A DNA stretch of 64,000 nucleotides from Megalonaias nervosa (GCA_016617855.1 JAECUM010001073.1:1-64000); one strand, 5' to 3'. Numbered from the stretch's first letter, positions 28,851-38,099 are shown. A program made the numbers and translations. The notes: generated from the sequence alone by a model not told the origin.

Positions 28851-29039
28851 ATAGCGCTGTGATAACAATTTTCGTAAGTTTATTTTATAATTTGATCAAC
28901 GACTAAGTTTGAACAATGATAATAAAGCAATTTTATCTAGCAATCAAATATAAAAAATATGATAACGTATTCCCTCAAGTGCAGAAATAAAATAACAATA
29001 TAGATGAAACAATCGAACAAACTAAAAATAATAGGGCAA

Positions 29040-29565
29040 TGTTAGAAAGTATTTGTTCCAGTTGTGGTAGAAAAAGAATAAGTTTCTTAGACAAGCTAAA
29101 CCACAAGTAACTGGAGATGGAGTTAGTGGAATGACCTATAGCGGATCAATACAAGTAATTTTAGTGGACGATTAATAATCAAATGAGCTGTGGTTCTGAT
29201 AAAGACCTTTGTTTAGAACAAAATAAAATTGTAACATATTGCCAACGTTGTCATCACAGATCTGTAATTGGATTTGGTATTCATATTCACAAATTAATTA
29301 GTAAGTTACCTAAATCTAGAGGTGGTTGGACATTACCAGACCATAATATACAGACCCGTATAATCCGTTAGATCAACAATGTGATGAAAATGATAATCCG
29401 TTACCAGGACAAGATCCTTATAATCAAGTTGATGCAATAGCATTACGACATGATATCTGTTATCGCGATAACGAAAATGATAAACCAGGTTGCGACAAAG
29501 TTATGTTAGACGAGCTTGGTAATATGCGACCAAGCGGAATTAGAGAACGAGCAGCAGAGAGGGTG
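29040..29565 (+). pseudogene. Viral-type phospholipase A2 remnant, interrupted by the terminal repeat of the larger element
   Basis: Pieces of cysteine pairs (CSSCG near 29,055; YCQRC near 29,242) and then a phospholipase A2 domain: SRGGWTLP near 29,320, DPYNPLDQQ, and the catalytic RHDICYR motif near 29,447. A frame change lies near 29,345. The C-terminal part (GIRERAA) reads straight into AGCAGCAGAGAGGG at 29,550, the left terminal repeat of the next element, and stops at 29,581. Zinc-ribbon phospholipase genes of this kind are typical of adintovirus/Polinton-like genomes. It is clearly diverged from the phospholipase at 30,408. Confidence 0.7.
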
Positions 29566-29714
29566 AACAGACCACTTGCCTGAGACCTTATTTTTGAAAA
29601 TTAAGGGTTCCCTGAAAAAAAGAAGTTTTTGTCTTAATAATGAAAACTTCTTTAATTGACCAGATTTTTTCACAATCTGTCACTACGCGTTGGTCATTCA
29701 CCCTCTCTGCTGCT
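29550..29714 (+). repeat. Left terminal inverted repeat
   Basis: It matches the reverse complement of 45,880-46,062 along its length; the shared blocks include ACCTTATTTTTGAAA and TTGACCAGATTTTTT. The repeat is itself bounded by an inverted pair: AGCAGCAGAGAGGGTGAA at its outer end and the reverse complement at 29,697-29,714. Confidence 0.85.
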
Positions 29715-29721
29715 ATGATTT

Positions 29722-30395
29722 TTATCCAAAAAGAATATCAAGTCCGTTGCGATATCTTGACCTAGGATCATGTAAATTTATTGTTACAAAACCAAATGGA
29801 GCAGCTTGTGCTTTTGAAAAGAAATTTTTAAATTTATTTATGTCCATGTCGCCTGAACACCAAGTATAATAAATATTCTGCAGCGTATGATTATCAACTC
29901 CGTTGAACACAACTAAAATATTACAGTTGTCTCTGATTACTTTTGGAATTTGTGTATAACGCTGTGTAACATAAATCACGTCTGTATTTTTATGTCTACC
30001 TCGAGAAAATATTCTAGCTGGATTTGATTGTTTGTCCAGCATAACATCATCATACACTACTAAATTATTAATGAATCCGTCCAGATCATCTACAGATGGC
30101 GCTTCATCAATATCAGTAATAAAGTCTATGACATTATCAGAGACGTTGTCTTTATGTAACGATTTTGCGTTTTCATTAAAATCTTTAAGTACTTCGTAAC
30201 ATCGCTGATCATCTACAGATGGCGCTACTAAATATAATTTATCCCACTTCAGCCATCGCATTATTAGATTAAGCAATAATTGCGTCTTTCCACTTCCAGA
30301 TGGGCCTATTATAATCATTCTGATAGAATTTGGTAACGCTGGATGGTGCTTTACTGGCTCTTGTTTTCGTGTCGCAGAAAGTCAATTATATCCAT
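29722..30395 (-). CDS. A32/FtsK-HerA-like packaging ATPase (frameshift near N-terminus)
   Basis: P-loop ATPase expected to drive genome packaging into the capsid. Walker A is GPSGSGKTQ and Walker B is LVVYDDVML; a TQRYTQIPKVIRDN segment further on matches the sensor region of Polinton-type ATPases. The conserved body is 29,722-30,318. The upstream start at 30,395 is supported by the second copy, whose open frame begins MDIIDF at 61,646. Here one base is missing near 30,378-30,380, which separates the first few residues from the body. It is divergent from the phospholipase gene, with only 12 bp between the start codons. It ends 8 bp from the left terminal repeat. Confidence 0.85.
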
Positions 30396-30407
30396 ATAAT
30401 AAATAAT

Positions 30408-30923
30408 ATGAGTCTATATTGTGTTCGATGCAGAGCACCTACCGATACTACTGAATTAACGACAGTAACAACAAAAAATAAAAGACGTGCACTTACAGGC
30501 AAGTGTGTGGAATGTGGTACCAAGAAATATAAATTTGTCTCCATGACTAAGTCAGGAACAAAGACAGGTGGTGATATCGCTGCTTCGTTAGGAAAATTAC
30601 CAGGAACTCCGTGGGCTAAATATCCCGGTGAGAAACATTTACCCGGATATAATTATTGTGGCCCAGGAACTCGTCTCGATATCCGACTCGATGATCAAGA
30701 TCAACCAAAACCAGGAGAGTATCCAGTAAATAAGATCGATCAAGCGTGTCATGTTCACGATGTCGCGTATAAAAGTAAGGATTTGCAACACCGACATCTC
30801 GCGGATGTGAAATTGATTCACGCGTTAAATTCTATAACTAATAAATCTCTCAGAGAAAAATTAGCTAGTTTTCTAGTAAAAACTGCTATGAAAGGTAAAC
30901 TGGTGTTAGGGGCTGGTAATTAA
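30408..30923 (+). CDS. Zinc-ribbon phospholipase A2, viral type
   Basis: About 171 residues, intact. The N-terminus carries two cysteine pairs, YCVRC and KCVECG, forming a zinc ribbon. The C-terminal half is a parvovirus-like phospholipase A2: Ca-binding loop NYCGPGTRLD, then the catalytic DQACHVHDVAYK motif (His-Asp dyad). In parvoviruses this activity breaches the endosomal membrane during entry; in adintovirus-like genomes a similar role is inferred. I start it at MSLYC (30,408) rather than at 30,330 because the second copy begins at the same residue (61,670). Divergence between the two copies is largely synonymous, so the gene was under selection. Confidence 0.85.
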   Translation: MSLYCVRCRAPTDTTELTTVTTKNKRRALTGKCVECGTKKYKFVSMTKSGTKTGGDIAASLGKLPGTPWAKYPGEKHLPGYNYCGPGTRLDIRLDDQDQPKPGEYPVNKIDQACHVHDVAYKSKDLQHRHLADVKLIHALNSITNKSLREKLASFLVKTAMKGKLVLGAGN

Positions 30924-30939
30924 TTATATAACTATCATA

Positions 30940-31929
30940 ATGGAATCTGTTTATTATTCCCCAAGAGGATTTTGGAGAGGTAAAGCAGCGATTGGTAAAC
31001 TCGCCGAAGCAGCAAAAGTTTCACATGATGTCGCTGCATCATGGTTAGCACGACAGGCAATATGGCAAATCTTCCTAAGTCCACTTAAAAAAATTCATTA
31101 CGCGCATTTTGATGTTAATGTCCCTAATGAAGTTCATCAAGCGGATATACTGTTTTTACCACACGATACCATTAAAACACGTGGACGAAAATCACGCACG
31201 TACAAATACGCGTTAACTGTCGTTGACATTGCGAGTAGATATAAAGCAGCGGAGCCATTATCAACAAAGACAACATCTGAAGTTGCATCTGCGTTTGAGC
31301 GCATTTATCAACGTGGTGGTCTACGATGGCCACGGTTATTACAAGTTGATCCTGGTAAAGAATTTCTTGGAGTAGTATCATAGTTGATGAAGAAACATAA
31401 CGTTAAAATCAGACGAGGACATACTGAAATTCATCGTGATCAGGCAATCGCTGAACGATTTAATAGAACACTTGCTGAGCGGTTATTTGGATACCAATAT
31501 GCAAGGGAAATATCCGCTGACTTTAAGGATAGATCTCGTGAATGGGTTGCAAGATTACCGAGTGTGATAGCTGCGTTGAATAATGAAATTACTCGTGCAA
31601 CTTCCATGAAACCTTCTAATGCGATCAAAAAAAAATATATACCCTGTAGCAATGGCTACGGACAACGACATGAATCTTTCTCTCAACCAGTATTAGGTAA
31701 TGTTACAGTTAGATATTTACATGAACCTGGCGAACTTGAAGGTGGTAAAAAAAGAGCAACTGATCCTATTTGGAGCGTGACTACACATAAAATTTCTAGC
31801 GTGGTTAGATCCACTGGTAGACCTCCAATATACAGACTAGATTCTACAGCCCCTCAACGTGGATTTGTACGTGAACAATTCCAAGTAATTCCTGCAGATA
31901 CACAATTACCACCAAGCTCAATTTTGTAA
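30940..31929 (+). pseudogene. Retroviral-type DDE integrase with one internal stop
   Basis: About 330 codons in one frame with a single TAG at 31,381-31,383, where the second copy has a Ser-type codon. N-terminal part: helical, WLARQAIWQI. Core: catalytic Asp in HQADILFLP, a VVDIASRYK strand, second Asp in QVDPGKEFLG just before the stop, and the Glu in IAERFNRTLAER after it. The C-terminal part holds RATDPIWSV and PQRGFVRE, as in Polinton/adintovirus integrases. It lies 16 bp downstream of the phospholipase gene on the same strand, and its 3' end overlaps the HNH gene by 12 bp tail-to-tail. The stop falls between catalytic residues two and three, so the product would be inactive. Confidence 0.85.
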
Positions 31930-32173
31930 ACGTCCAGAACCTCGACGTCGATTACACTCAAGACAGGTCAGCATCACATTATCACGTGTATGACCGAGAT
32001 CACTATTAATTCTGTCTACGGTAAATTGTCTTTGATTAAAACACTGCCATGACATATTACAGTTGCAACTTGCGCAATGATTATTCTGTTGTTGTCTTAA
32101 TGTTATAATAAATTCAGCATCAAGATCAAAGTCACGCTTATTTTTTTTTTGTCAAACTGCTTATAACTGACTA
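31918..32173 (-). pseudogene. HNH-type zinc nuclease domain (frameshifted)
   Basis: An HNH-type finger: CASCNC, then FTVDRINSDLGHTRDNVML and TCLECNRRRG, i.e. Cys-x2-Cys, Asp-Arg-Ile-Asn, His, Asn, Cys-x2-Cys. The N-terminal part is offset by a run of ten A (plus-strand T10, 32,141-32,150); the second copy has eight and reads through. The segment starts immediately after the helicase stop and in the same frame as the helicase, so the two may once have been one protein. In the second copy it is open from about 63,437 to 63,165. It probably nicks DNA in replication or recombination; that is inference. Confidence 0.6.
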
Positions 32174-32174
32174 A

Positions 32175-35100
32175 TTATTTATTGATATCGACATTGATTT
32201 CTTCAGTTATTACGTAATCTACAATAACCCTACGCAGTTGCGATATTCTCCTGACTCGAGACACTGCGAGATAGACTAAATTCGACCATTCAATACGATC
32301 ATCTACAATCCAGATTCTAGTATCAGTTATAGTTAATCCCTGCGACGAGTGAATTGTTATAGCGTATCCTAACGTCCATGGCGATTTATCCATGTTCAAC
32401 GCGCTCTCAACAACATCAACAGCAACCAACACGATATCATTCAAAACAAGATTCTGTACCCTCGGTGGAACCAAGGTACCTGGTATTTCAACTTCAATAT
32501 TTTGTCGTCGAGTATCTGATGGGCGATAACACAAAGGTACATGTAGATCCGGAAACTTTTCTTTATGTAACGTAAATAATTTCTTTTGCAGTTCATCACG
32601 AACTATCTTTCTACTTGCGACTATCAAATCAGCAGGTCTCCATAAAATCCAAAAATCATTCACAGTTGTCTCTGGAATTACTTTACGCAGAATTTCGCAT
32701 TGTATTTGATCTGGCTGAAGTCTGATTAATCTTTTAAGTTCTTTTAGCGGCTCATCAGTAGCTCTATGGTCATCATGTATTTCTTCGTAATAATCTACAT
32801 TATTCTTTAGCCATTCATGTGGAGACTGTCCAACAAAGGGTGGTGGTTGACCATGATCGCCACACATAATCACAGCAGTATTCTTCAATAACAACCAATC
32901 AAGAAATGTTTTTAGTGTTTCTAACGACACCGTGCATATCTCGTCCCATATAATATACCTAGGTATATATTTTTCACCCATCCGCGATAGGGTCCACGTA
33001 TCTCCGCACCATCTAAAGAAACTGTGATATGTACATGATTTTACTCCTCGTTGCTTTATTTCTCTAGCAAGTTTATGTGTAGGTGTCAAAACAATTATAT
33101 CTGAGTTATTATTCATAAATAAGTTAATCGCACGAGTTGTTTTACCTGACCCTCCACACCCATTAAGATAAACGGTTGTATGTCTAGATACAGGATCGTA
33201 CACAGATGGTGCAGATGACTTTGATATTTTATTATTATTTTTGTAATATGTCTCCGCAATTTCAACGTCGGCAGATTCAGAATAACTAAGTACATTTTCT
33301 TGTTTTATCCTCCATGTCCCCCATTCACCATTACCGAGTTTTAATAAATCTTTATATTTTTTGTGTACATAAAATGAATCCGTAGCAACTCTAACAGCGT
33401 AACGAGGAAATCTATTTATCATCGACAGTTGATTTATCGAAACAGAAGCTAACATCGAAGATCTAAATTAGTAAACTGTGGTGAGTCGCCATCAAGATAG
33501 CTCACAATGGTACCTAGTTTTGTTCCATCTGATAAATAAGCATTACATCGGTTTATAAATGTGTTTTTCTCCGTTGTATCAGCGATTATAAAATCTAGTT
33601 CAGCATCGTCCATAATCAATCCTGTACACGCTCGTTTATAATCGTATGAACCACCTTGAGTAAACTTACCGATTATCTTTCTACCAAGATCTTTTGCAAG
33701 TTTTTCATCGTACTCGTTCCTGCATTTATTTATTTTAATGACATGATCTTCATCAATATCAGGGAATTCTTTCCTGGTATCATCGATATTAAATCTGTCC
33801 GGTTCTGGTAACCAAACTTGCTTCTGTGAACTATACGATATAATCACTCCAGTTACTCTCAACGGTATTAAAAATCCAGCATCAAGCATATATCGCAATA
33901 GTACTATCGGAACCCAACGTCGCTCTGAAAAATGTTTTCCGAACCAAATATAAGTAATCGCATGGAGATCTTCTCTAAACTCGAATGATTCTACGTGAGC
34001 AAATCCTGTTAAGTCAAAATCTGGTAAGGATCCGTTTATTGCAACCCTGGTCATGTCATGTGTAGGATGTCCGAATCTCTTAAAGTATTTAGAACATTTT
34101 CCATATCCAAAAAAACTCCCAGGATAACACGCTATCATATCAACTGAGATAACATCATTATAATCGTATTTGGTATTCCACAATCCACCGTGCCCATATT
34201 CTATACAACTTTTCTTGACATCTTCAAGAAATTCCGATCGTGTCGTTTTCCATGAATTTTTCTCCTGAACGAAATGAGCAGCAACTGGCGGAACAGTAAA
34301 ACAATTATTCAATAATTGTCTAACTATGACATCATCAGAGGTATATTCACGCCAAAGGCGTTGTGCAAGATGTTCCATTTCCTTATGGAGTGATTCTGTA
34401 CGATAAATATCACCGTTAGGTCGTACAAATTGATCGTAATGATCATATTCCGAACTCTGAAATAACCAAACAGAAACGGGATCGGTTTTACTAATATTTT
34501 TAATAAAATCAAAGATATCACCGTCATAAAATTTAACCGTTCTATCTCGTGGAAATATTGTTACTGCAGCAGTCCATGCGTGCGCGTTATGATCAATAAT
34601 ATCTATCGGAGTTCCATTTTTTTGTATATTTCAGTTTGTACAAAATCTCTCCGGTTAATGCTTTTACTGCTATTGGAAATCTTAATTTTTTCTCTAGCTC
34701 AGCAACGTCGCTGATAGACGCTCCGGTATCTTTAACCGTCTCTGCCCAAGTATTTATTTTTTTAAGTCTTAAATCAGTTAAACCATTACCACGTATCGCG
34801 TTTGTAAAGTGTTCTGTAACTCGCTCAGCTACGCAATTTATTCTTGACGAAGTCAAGGATGACAATTTCATCGGTTTGAGATCACCAACATCAGGTTTAT
34901 TATTCAGCGGAAATATTCCATAGACAACCGCAGTTACAGGGTACGATCGCTCATAATACGGTTTATCTATACCAGTTAGTATTCCTGGTTTAGATTTATT
35001 ACTCAAGAAGATATTATTTCCTGACTGCACGCGGACGGGATCGCGCTTGTCACGAATAATCCAAATATCTTCTTCCGTATTTACAATAAATTTTATTAAA

Positions 35101-35366
35101 ATAAAATATTTTTGATTATCAAGGTGGTTAATGATTACTCTTCCTCGTTTGTCATTCATCGTATTAGAAACATTTCCAACTCTGAATGTTGACCATGCAT
35201 GAACTGCACCATCGTCACGAAATTCCTTCTTGGCCTCACGGATACGTTTAATTATATCTTTATTAGTTAAAGCTAGATCTTGCATCGAAATACTAAATTT
35301 ATACTCGGGTAGTCTGTCAAGATCGAATCTGGTTGCGTAGGGTTCAATCACGGATAATTCTTCCAT
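32175..35366 (-). pseudogene. Family-B DNA polymerase fused to SF1 helicase (two frameshifts)
   Basis: Three overlapping open segments form one gene: 35,366-34,593, then 34,620-33,449, then 33,455-32,175. The middle part carries polymerase motif A (SVDMIACYPGSF) and a motif B-like AKDLGRKIIGKF. The last segment opens with a motif C-like VATDSFYV (residues 23-30), then an SF1 helicase of Pif1/RecD type: Walker A NGCGGSGKTT (98-107), WDEIC (170-174), GDHGQ (199-203), TIHSSQG (367-373), AVSRVR (397-402). Motif C normally has Asp-Thr-Asp; here the first Asp is Ala. Breaks lie at an A7 run (34,617-34,623) and at 33,449-33,455. The first segment resembles nothing I know. A PolB-helicase continuum is unusual for this group. 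The helicase identity is firm; the polymerase is likely. Confidence 0.75.
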
Positions 35367-35505
35367 ATTATAATTAAGGCAAATATATATTTAATTGAAT
35401 ATTAATCTTTTGTATATGATTCAACCAAATCATTGTCACTGGTTAAAAATCGGTTATACGTCTCCGTGTAACAGAACATGTGTGAATTAATACTGTAGTT
35501 ATCAT
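35367..35505. promoter_or_regulatory. Divergent intergenic region between PolB-helicase and zinc-ribbon ORF
   Basis: 139 bp, AT-rich, separating the leftward polymerase gene and the rightward ORF. It contains ATATATATTTAA next to the polymerase start, which could be a TATA-type element. Promoter activity is inferred from position only. Confidence 0.35.
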
Positions 35506-35721
35506 ATGCAATGCGTCAGAAATGGGAGTTTAGAACCAAAACCGTGTATTGTGTGTAGTGCTGGAGTGCGAGGAAAGACTCAACTGTGTGCGCAATGCGG
35601 TGGTAAAAAGTACAGAGAGTTGAAACGATATTACGATAAAAAATATAACACTGACTCTCCTATAAAAACCGAAGAAGATTATCTGGCTAGATTTTCAAAA
35701 AACAATGATTTAGACAAATAA
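35506..35721 (+). CDS. Small zinc-ribbon ORF, unknown function
   Basis: 71 residues. Cysteines at 14, 17, 28 and 31 (CIVC, ten residues, CAQC) form a zinc-ribbon pattern, followed by a basic/tyrosine-rich KKYRELKRYYDKKY stretch. It lies 15 bp upstream of the homing-type HNH gene on the same strand, so the two may be expressed together. I do not recognise a family. Initiation at 35,506 is supported only by its being the first ATG of the frame. Confidence 0.5.
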   Translation: MQCVRNGSLEPKPCIVCSAGVRGKTQLCAQCGGKKYRELKRYYDKKYNTDSPIKTEEDYLARFSKNNDLDK

Positions 35722-35735
35722 AATATTATATATAA

Positions 35736-36266
35736 ATGGAACAAAATGAGTTTGTGTCACATCCAATCCTTACCAATTATGAAGCATCACGCGATGGCAT
35801 CATCAGGAATTGCAGGTTGAAAAAAACAGTCGGTAGTGTTACCAATACTGGTTATCTTGCGTTTAATACCAAAGGAAATAAACATTATTTATCACATAGA
35901 TTTGTGATCGAGTGTTATTTTGGACTGATCAAAGATGGGTATGTGGTTGACCACATCAACGGCAATAAACTTGACAATTCACTTGGAAATCTACGTATTA
36001 TCACCCAAAGTGAAAACTGTAAGTTTGGGAAAACAGGTCGCGCAAGATATACTGTAAAATCTGTTAAATCAGTGAATGCAGAATCTGGAGAAGAAATTAT
36101 GTTCAAGTCGATTTATTCCGCTAGTAAATACTTTAATATAGCATCTAGCTCAGTGAAATACGTGGCAGACGGGGTTACAAGATCTGCTTTTTCTTTCAAA
36201 TTTGGGCAGAATATTATTTTCCAGTACTTGGTATCAGATGATCAAGCGAGACTGAGGCAAGCATAA
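35736..36266 (+). CDS. HNH homing-type endonuclease with NUMOD-like flanks
   Basis: 176 residues, intact. Residues 15-25 (YEASRDGIIRN) resemble a NUMOD4 start; residues 54-90 hold the HNH core (HRFVIECYFG then VDHINGNKLDNSLGNLRIIT); residues about 118-150 resemble a NUMOD1 DNA-binding module (SIYSASKYFNIASSSVKYVADG). Such enzymes are common as free-standing homing endonucleases in phage and giant virus genomes and are unexpected in an animal genome. The ATG is preceded directly by TATATAA. It sits at the edge of the replication module, next to the hairpin. It could be selfish or could serve the element's recombination. Confidence 0.8.
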   Translation: MEQNEFVSHPILTNYEASRDGIIRNCRLKKTVGSVTNTGYLAFNTKGNKHYLSHRFVIECYFGLIKDGYVVDHINGNKLDNSLGNLRIITQSENCKFGKTGRARYTVKSVKSVNAESGEEIMFKSIYSASKYFNIASSSVKYVADGVTRSAFSFKFGQNIIFQYLVSDDQARLRQA

Positions 36267-36562
36267 AACTTTTCAGTATCTTTTACAAGCAATAGTACAT
36301 GATATTATTTAGCTTGCAATCTGCATTCAGAAAATATTATAAGATCTTAAGATGGTTCTCCAGAAGTGGGTTACATAAACTGTATTCGATGGCACAAAAC
36401 ATTCTTTACTTAATCAGATTTAATTATTTTTTACAAAGTTTTTATTTCGTTGATTTTGTTCTGAAAACCGCGTTTTTTGTTCAAAAATATCGTTTTTTGC
36501 ATGAAAAATGACCAAAAATCAGTGGAAATCAGTCAGATTTTGACAAATTCTGAGGGTGAAAC

Positions 36563-36748
36563 CCCCAGGAAGGTTAACGGGAATTAACATTAGGTTTTTG
36601 ATTTATCGATCAAAAACTGGTTTTTTCCGGATTTTTATCGTAATTCGCTAGCAAAAATCTACACAATACGAGCAAAAGAACTGGAAAAAAACCAGTTTTT
36701 CATCGATAAATTTAAAACCTAATGTTAATTCCCGTTAACCTTCCTGGG
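36563..36748. repeat. Long inverted repeat, 66-bp arms, hairpin-forming
   Basis: Left arm 36,563-36,628 and right arm 36,681-36,748 are nearly exact reverse complements, sharing GGTTAACGGGAATTAACATT and an inner AAAAACTGGTTTTTTCC block, with about 52 bp between them. It lies between the rightward homing HNH gene and the leftward small gene and the capsid block. It could be a replication origin, a bidirectional terminator or a foldback insertion. Confidence 0.8.
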
Positions 36749-36886
36749 GTTTTGACCCAACGAAAACTAGCAAACTCAACGAAAAACTTTACACAACGGG
36801 TAATATTGTACTTGATACCTACTGAAACATAATGATTGAGATACAATATATCCACGTGTGTAGGTTGCATTATACTAAGCAGAATG

Positions 36887-37320
36887 TTAATTTTCCCAAG
36901 GATTTTGTTTAGCTATTATCACAGTCAATGGTCCATCATTATCGCTGTCATTTTCACTTGTATTTTCACTCGTATTTTCACAATGCTCTCTTAACTGTCT
37001 TATACGAAAGTTCATAATCTTTCTCTGTTCGTATCCATGAGATAATTCTAGCTTGATTTTGTCAATAGCGTTTGAGAGAGGCACAAACAACTTTACCTGA
37101 TCATCAGTGACAGTTGCCAGTGACTTTAACATTCCTTGCTGGATAATTTTCATAAACTTATAATCAGCGGATAGCGTGAATCTGTTCTCGTTCTTTCGTT
37201 GTTGTAATGAGTCAAAATCACATAGAATCTTTTCAGCATTAAGATTGTCAGATACATTGATACCGTTATGTTGTAATTTTTAATCGCAGAAACAATGACA
37301 TTGATATTTTCAAAATTCAT
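36887..37320 (-). pseudogene. Small conserved-looking ORF, unknown (frameshift)
   Basis: Open from 37,153 to 36,887 (88 residues; helical, then an acidic Asn/Thr/Glu/Asp-rich tail). The coding character extends upstream to an ATG at 37,320 (MNFENINVIVSAIK) if one base is added at the A5 run at 37,277-37,281. That ATG is preceded by ATTATATA, the same start context as other genes of the element, which favours it as the true start. I do not recognise the protein. It is leftward, like the capsid block, and separated from that block by a nested MITE. Confidence 0.5.
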
Positions 37321-37354
37321 TATATAATAAGTGTATATTTAATATAAAAATAAA

Positions 37355-37818
37355 CAAAAATATACAGCGCGGGGTGATATTCGATCTACCATTCCATAGT
37401 TGTATCAGATAAACCTAATGAGGTTCTTTGTTTAGACATTTACCCCAAGAGAACCCCTAAATATCCGAAACCGAAACTTTAGAGGCTCAGAGGGCTGTCT
37501 GTACGTGTTATTTGTTTACCCCCGAAAGAATTCCTAAATATCCGTAACCGAAACTCTAGGAACTCAGAGGGTTGTTTATACACGTGTCGGTCTTATTTTA
37601 GTGACCAATCAGATTCTGTTTATTGCCTTACAAGAATTCCTAGATATCCGTAACCGAAACTCTAGGAACTCAAAGGCTGATTGGTCTTTGTGACCTGGAA
37701 TCTCATTAGGTTTATTTTTAGTTTGCGATGTGTCTTTTGGAATGGCCCTTGTGTGGGGTACCCCTTTAGTGAAGTCACAAGGTCACGGCCTCATATCACC
37801 CCCCGCTGTATATTTTTG
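37355..37818. mobile_element. 464-bp MITE-like insertion with 26-bp terminal inverted repeats
   Basis: Ends CAAAAATATACAGCG(C/G)GGGG and its reverse complement, differing by one base; a further inverted pair TAAACCTAATGAG / CTCATTAGGTTTA lies inside at about 37,409 and 37,703. It has no coding capacity. Three copies of a repeat of about 46 bp (centred on ATCCG(A/T)AACCGAAACT) start near 37,451, 37,529 and 37,633. It is a non-autonomous DNA transposon or a foldback structure inside the viral element. Confidence 0.7.
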
Positions 37819-37852
37819 ATGAGATGATATGATGATATGATATGATGAAATG

Positions 37853-37961
37853 CCGTCTTCACGCCAGCACACCAACCCATAATGATCAATCAATGGGTGA
37901 TTCACAAAAGTGAATCCACCACGTGTTGTCGTAGTGGACTGGTGTACTCTGAAGACGGGGG
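37853..37961. repeat. Short inverted-repeat structure
   Basis: CCGTCTTCA..C...CACCA near 37,854 is mirrored by TGGTGTACTCTGAAGACGG ending near 37,960, with an inner TCACAAAAGTGA palindrome. Possibly another small foldback element or a regulatory hairpin. Confidence 0.5.
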
Positions 37962-38020
37962 GGGGGCTGGAGCCCCCAATAAATTATAAATCTTGGCCTA
38001 AAATCGCCTCCCGCAGACAT

Positions 38021-38098
38021 ATGTCTTTCTCGGGTTTCGAACCATGACCCTCGGGATGAGAGTTTCTACGCGCTATCAATTGAGCTATCGGACCTTGT
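38021..38098 (-). other. tRNA-like sequence with Pol III A and B boxes
   Basis: On the minus strand, GGTCCGATAGCTCAATTGATAG is A-box-like and GGTTCGAAACC is a perfect B box, with tRNA-like spacing. The acceptor 3' strand and anticodon stem do not pair well, so it is a tRNA pseudogene or the head of a tRNA-derived SINE rather than a working tRNA. Confidence 0.5.
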
Positions 38099-38099
38099 T

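Noticed and set aside
34593..34640. Programmed -1 frameshift at A AAA AAA
   Set aside because: The slippery heptamer is present, but a -1 step leads to a stop after a few codons; the continuing frame needs +1, so an indel fits better.
36299..36511. 70-codon plus-strand ORF after the homing HNH gene
   Set aside because: Phe/Lys-rich AT-driven ORF without motif or start context.
37451..37680. Possible CRISPR-like array (three similar repeats)
   Set aside because: Only three diverged repeats with unequal spacing inside a MITE in animal DNA.
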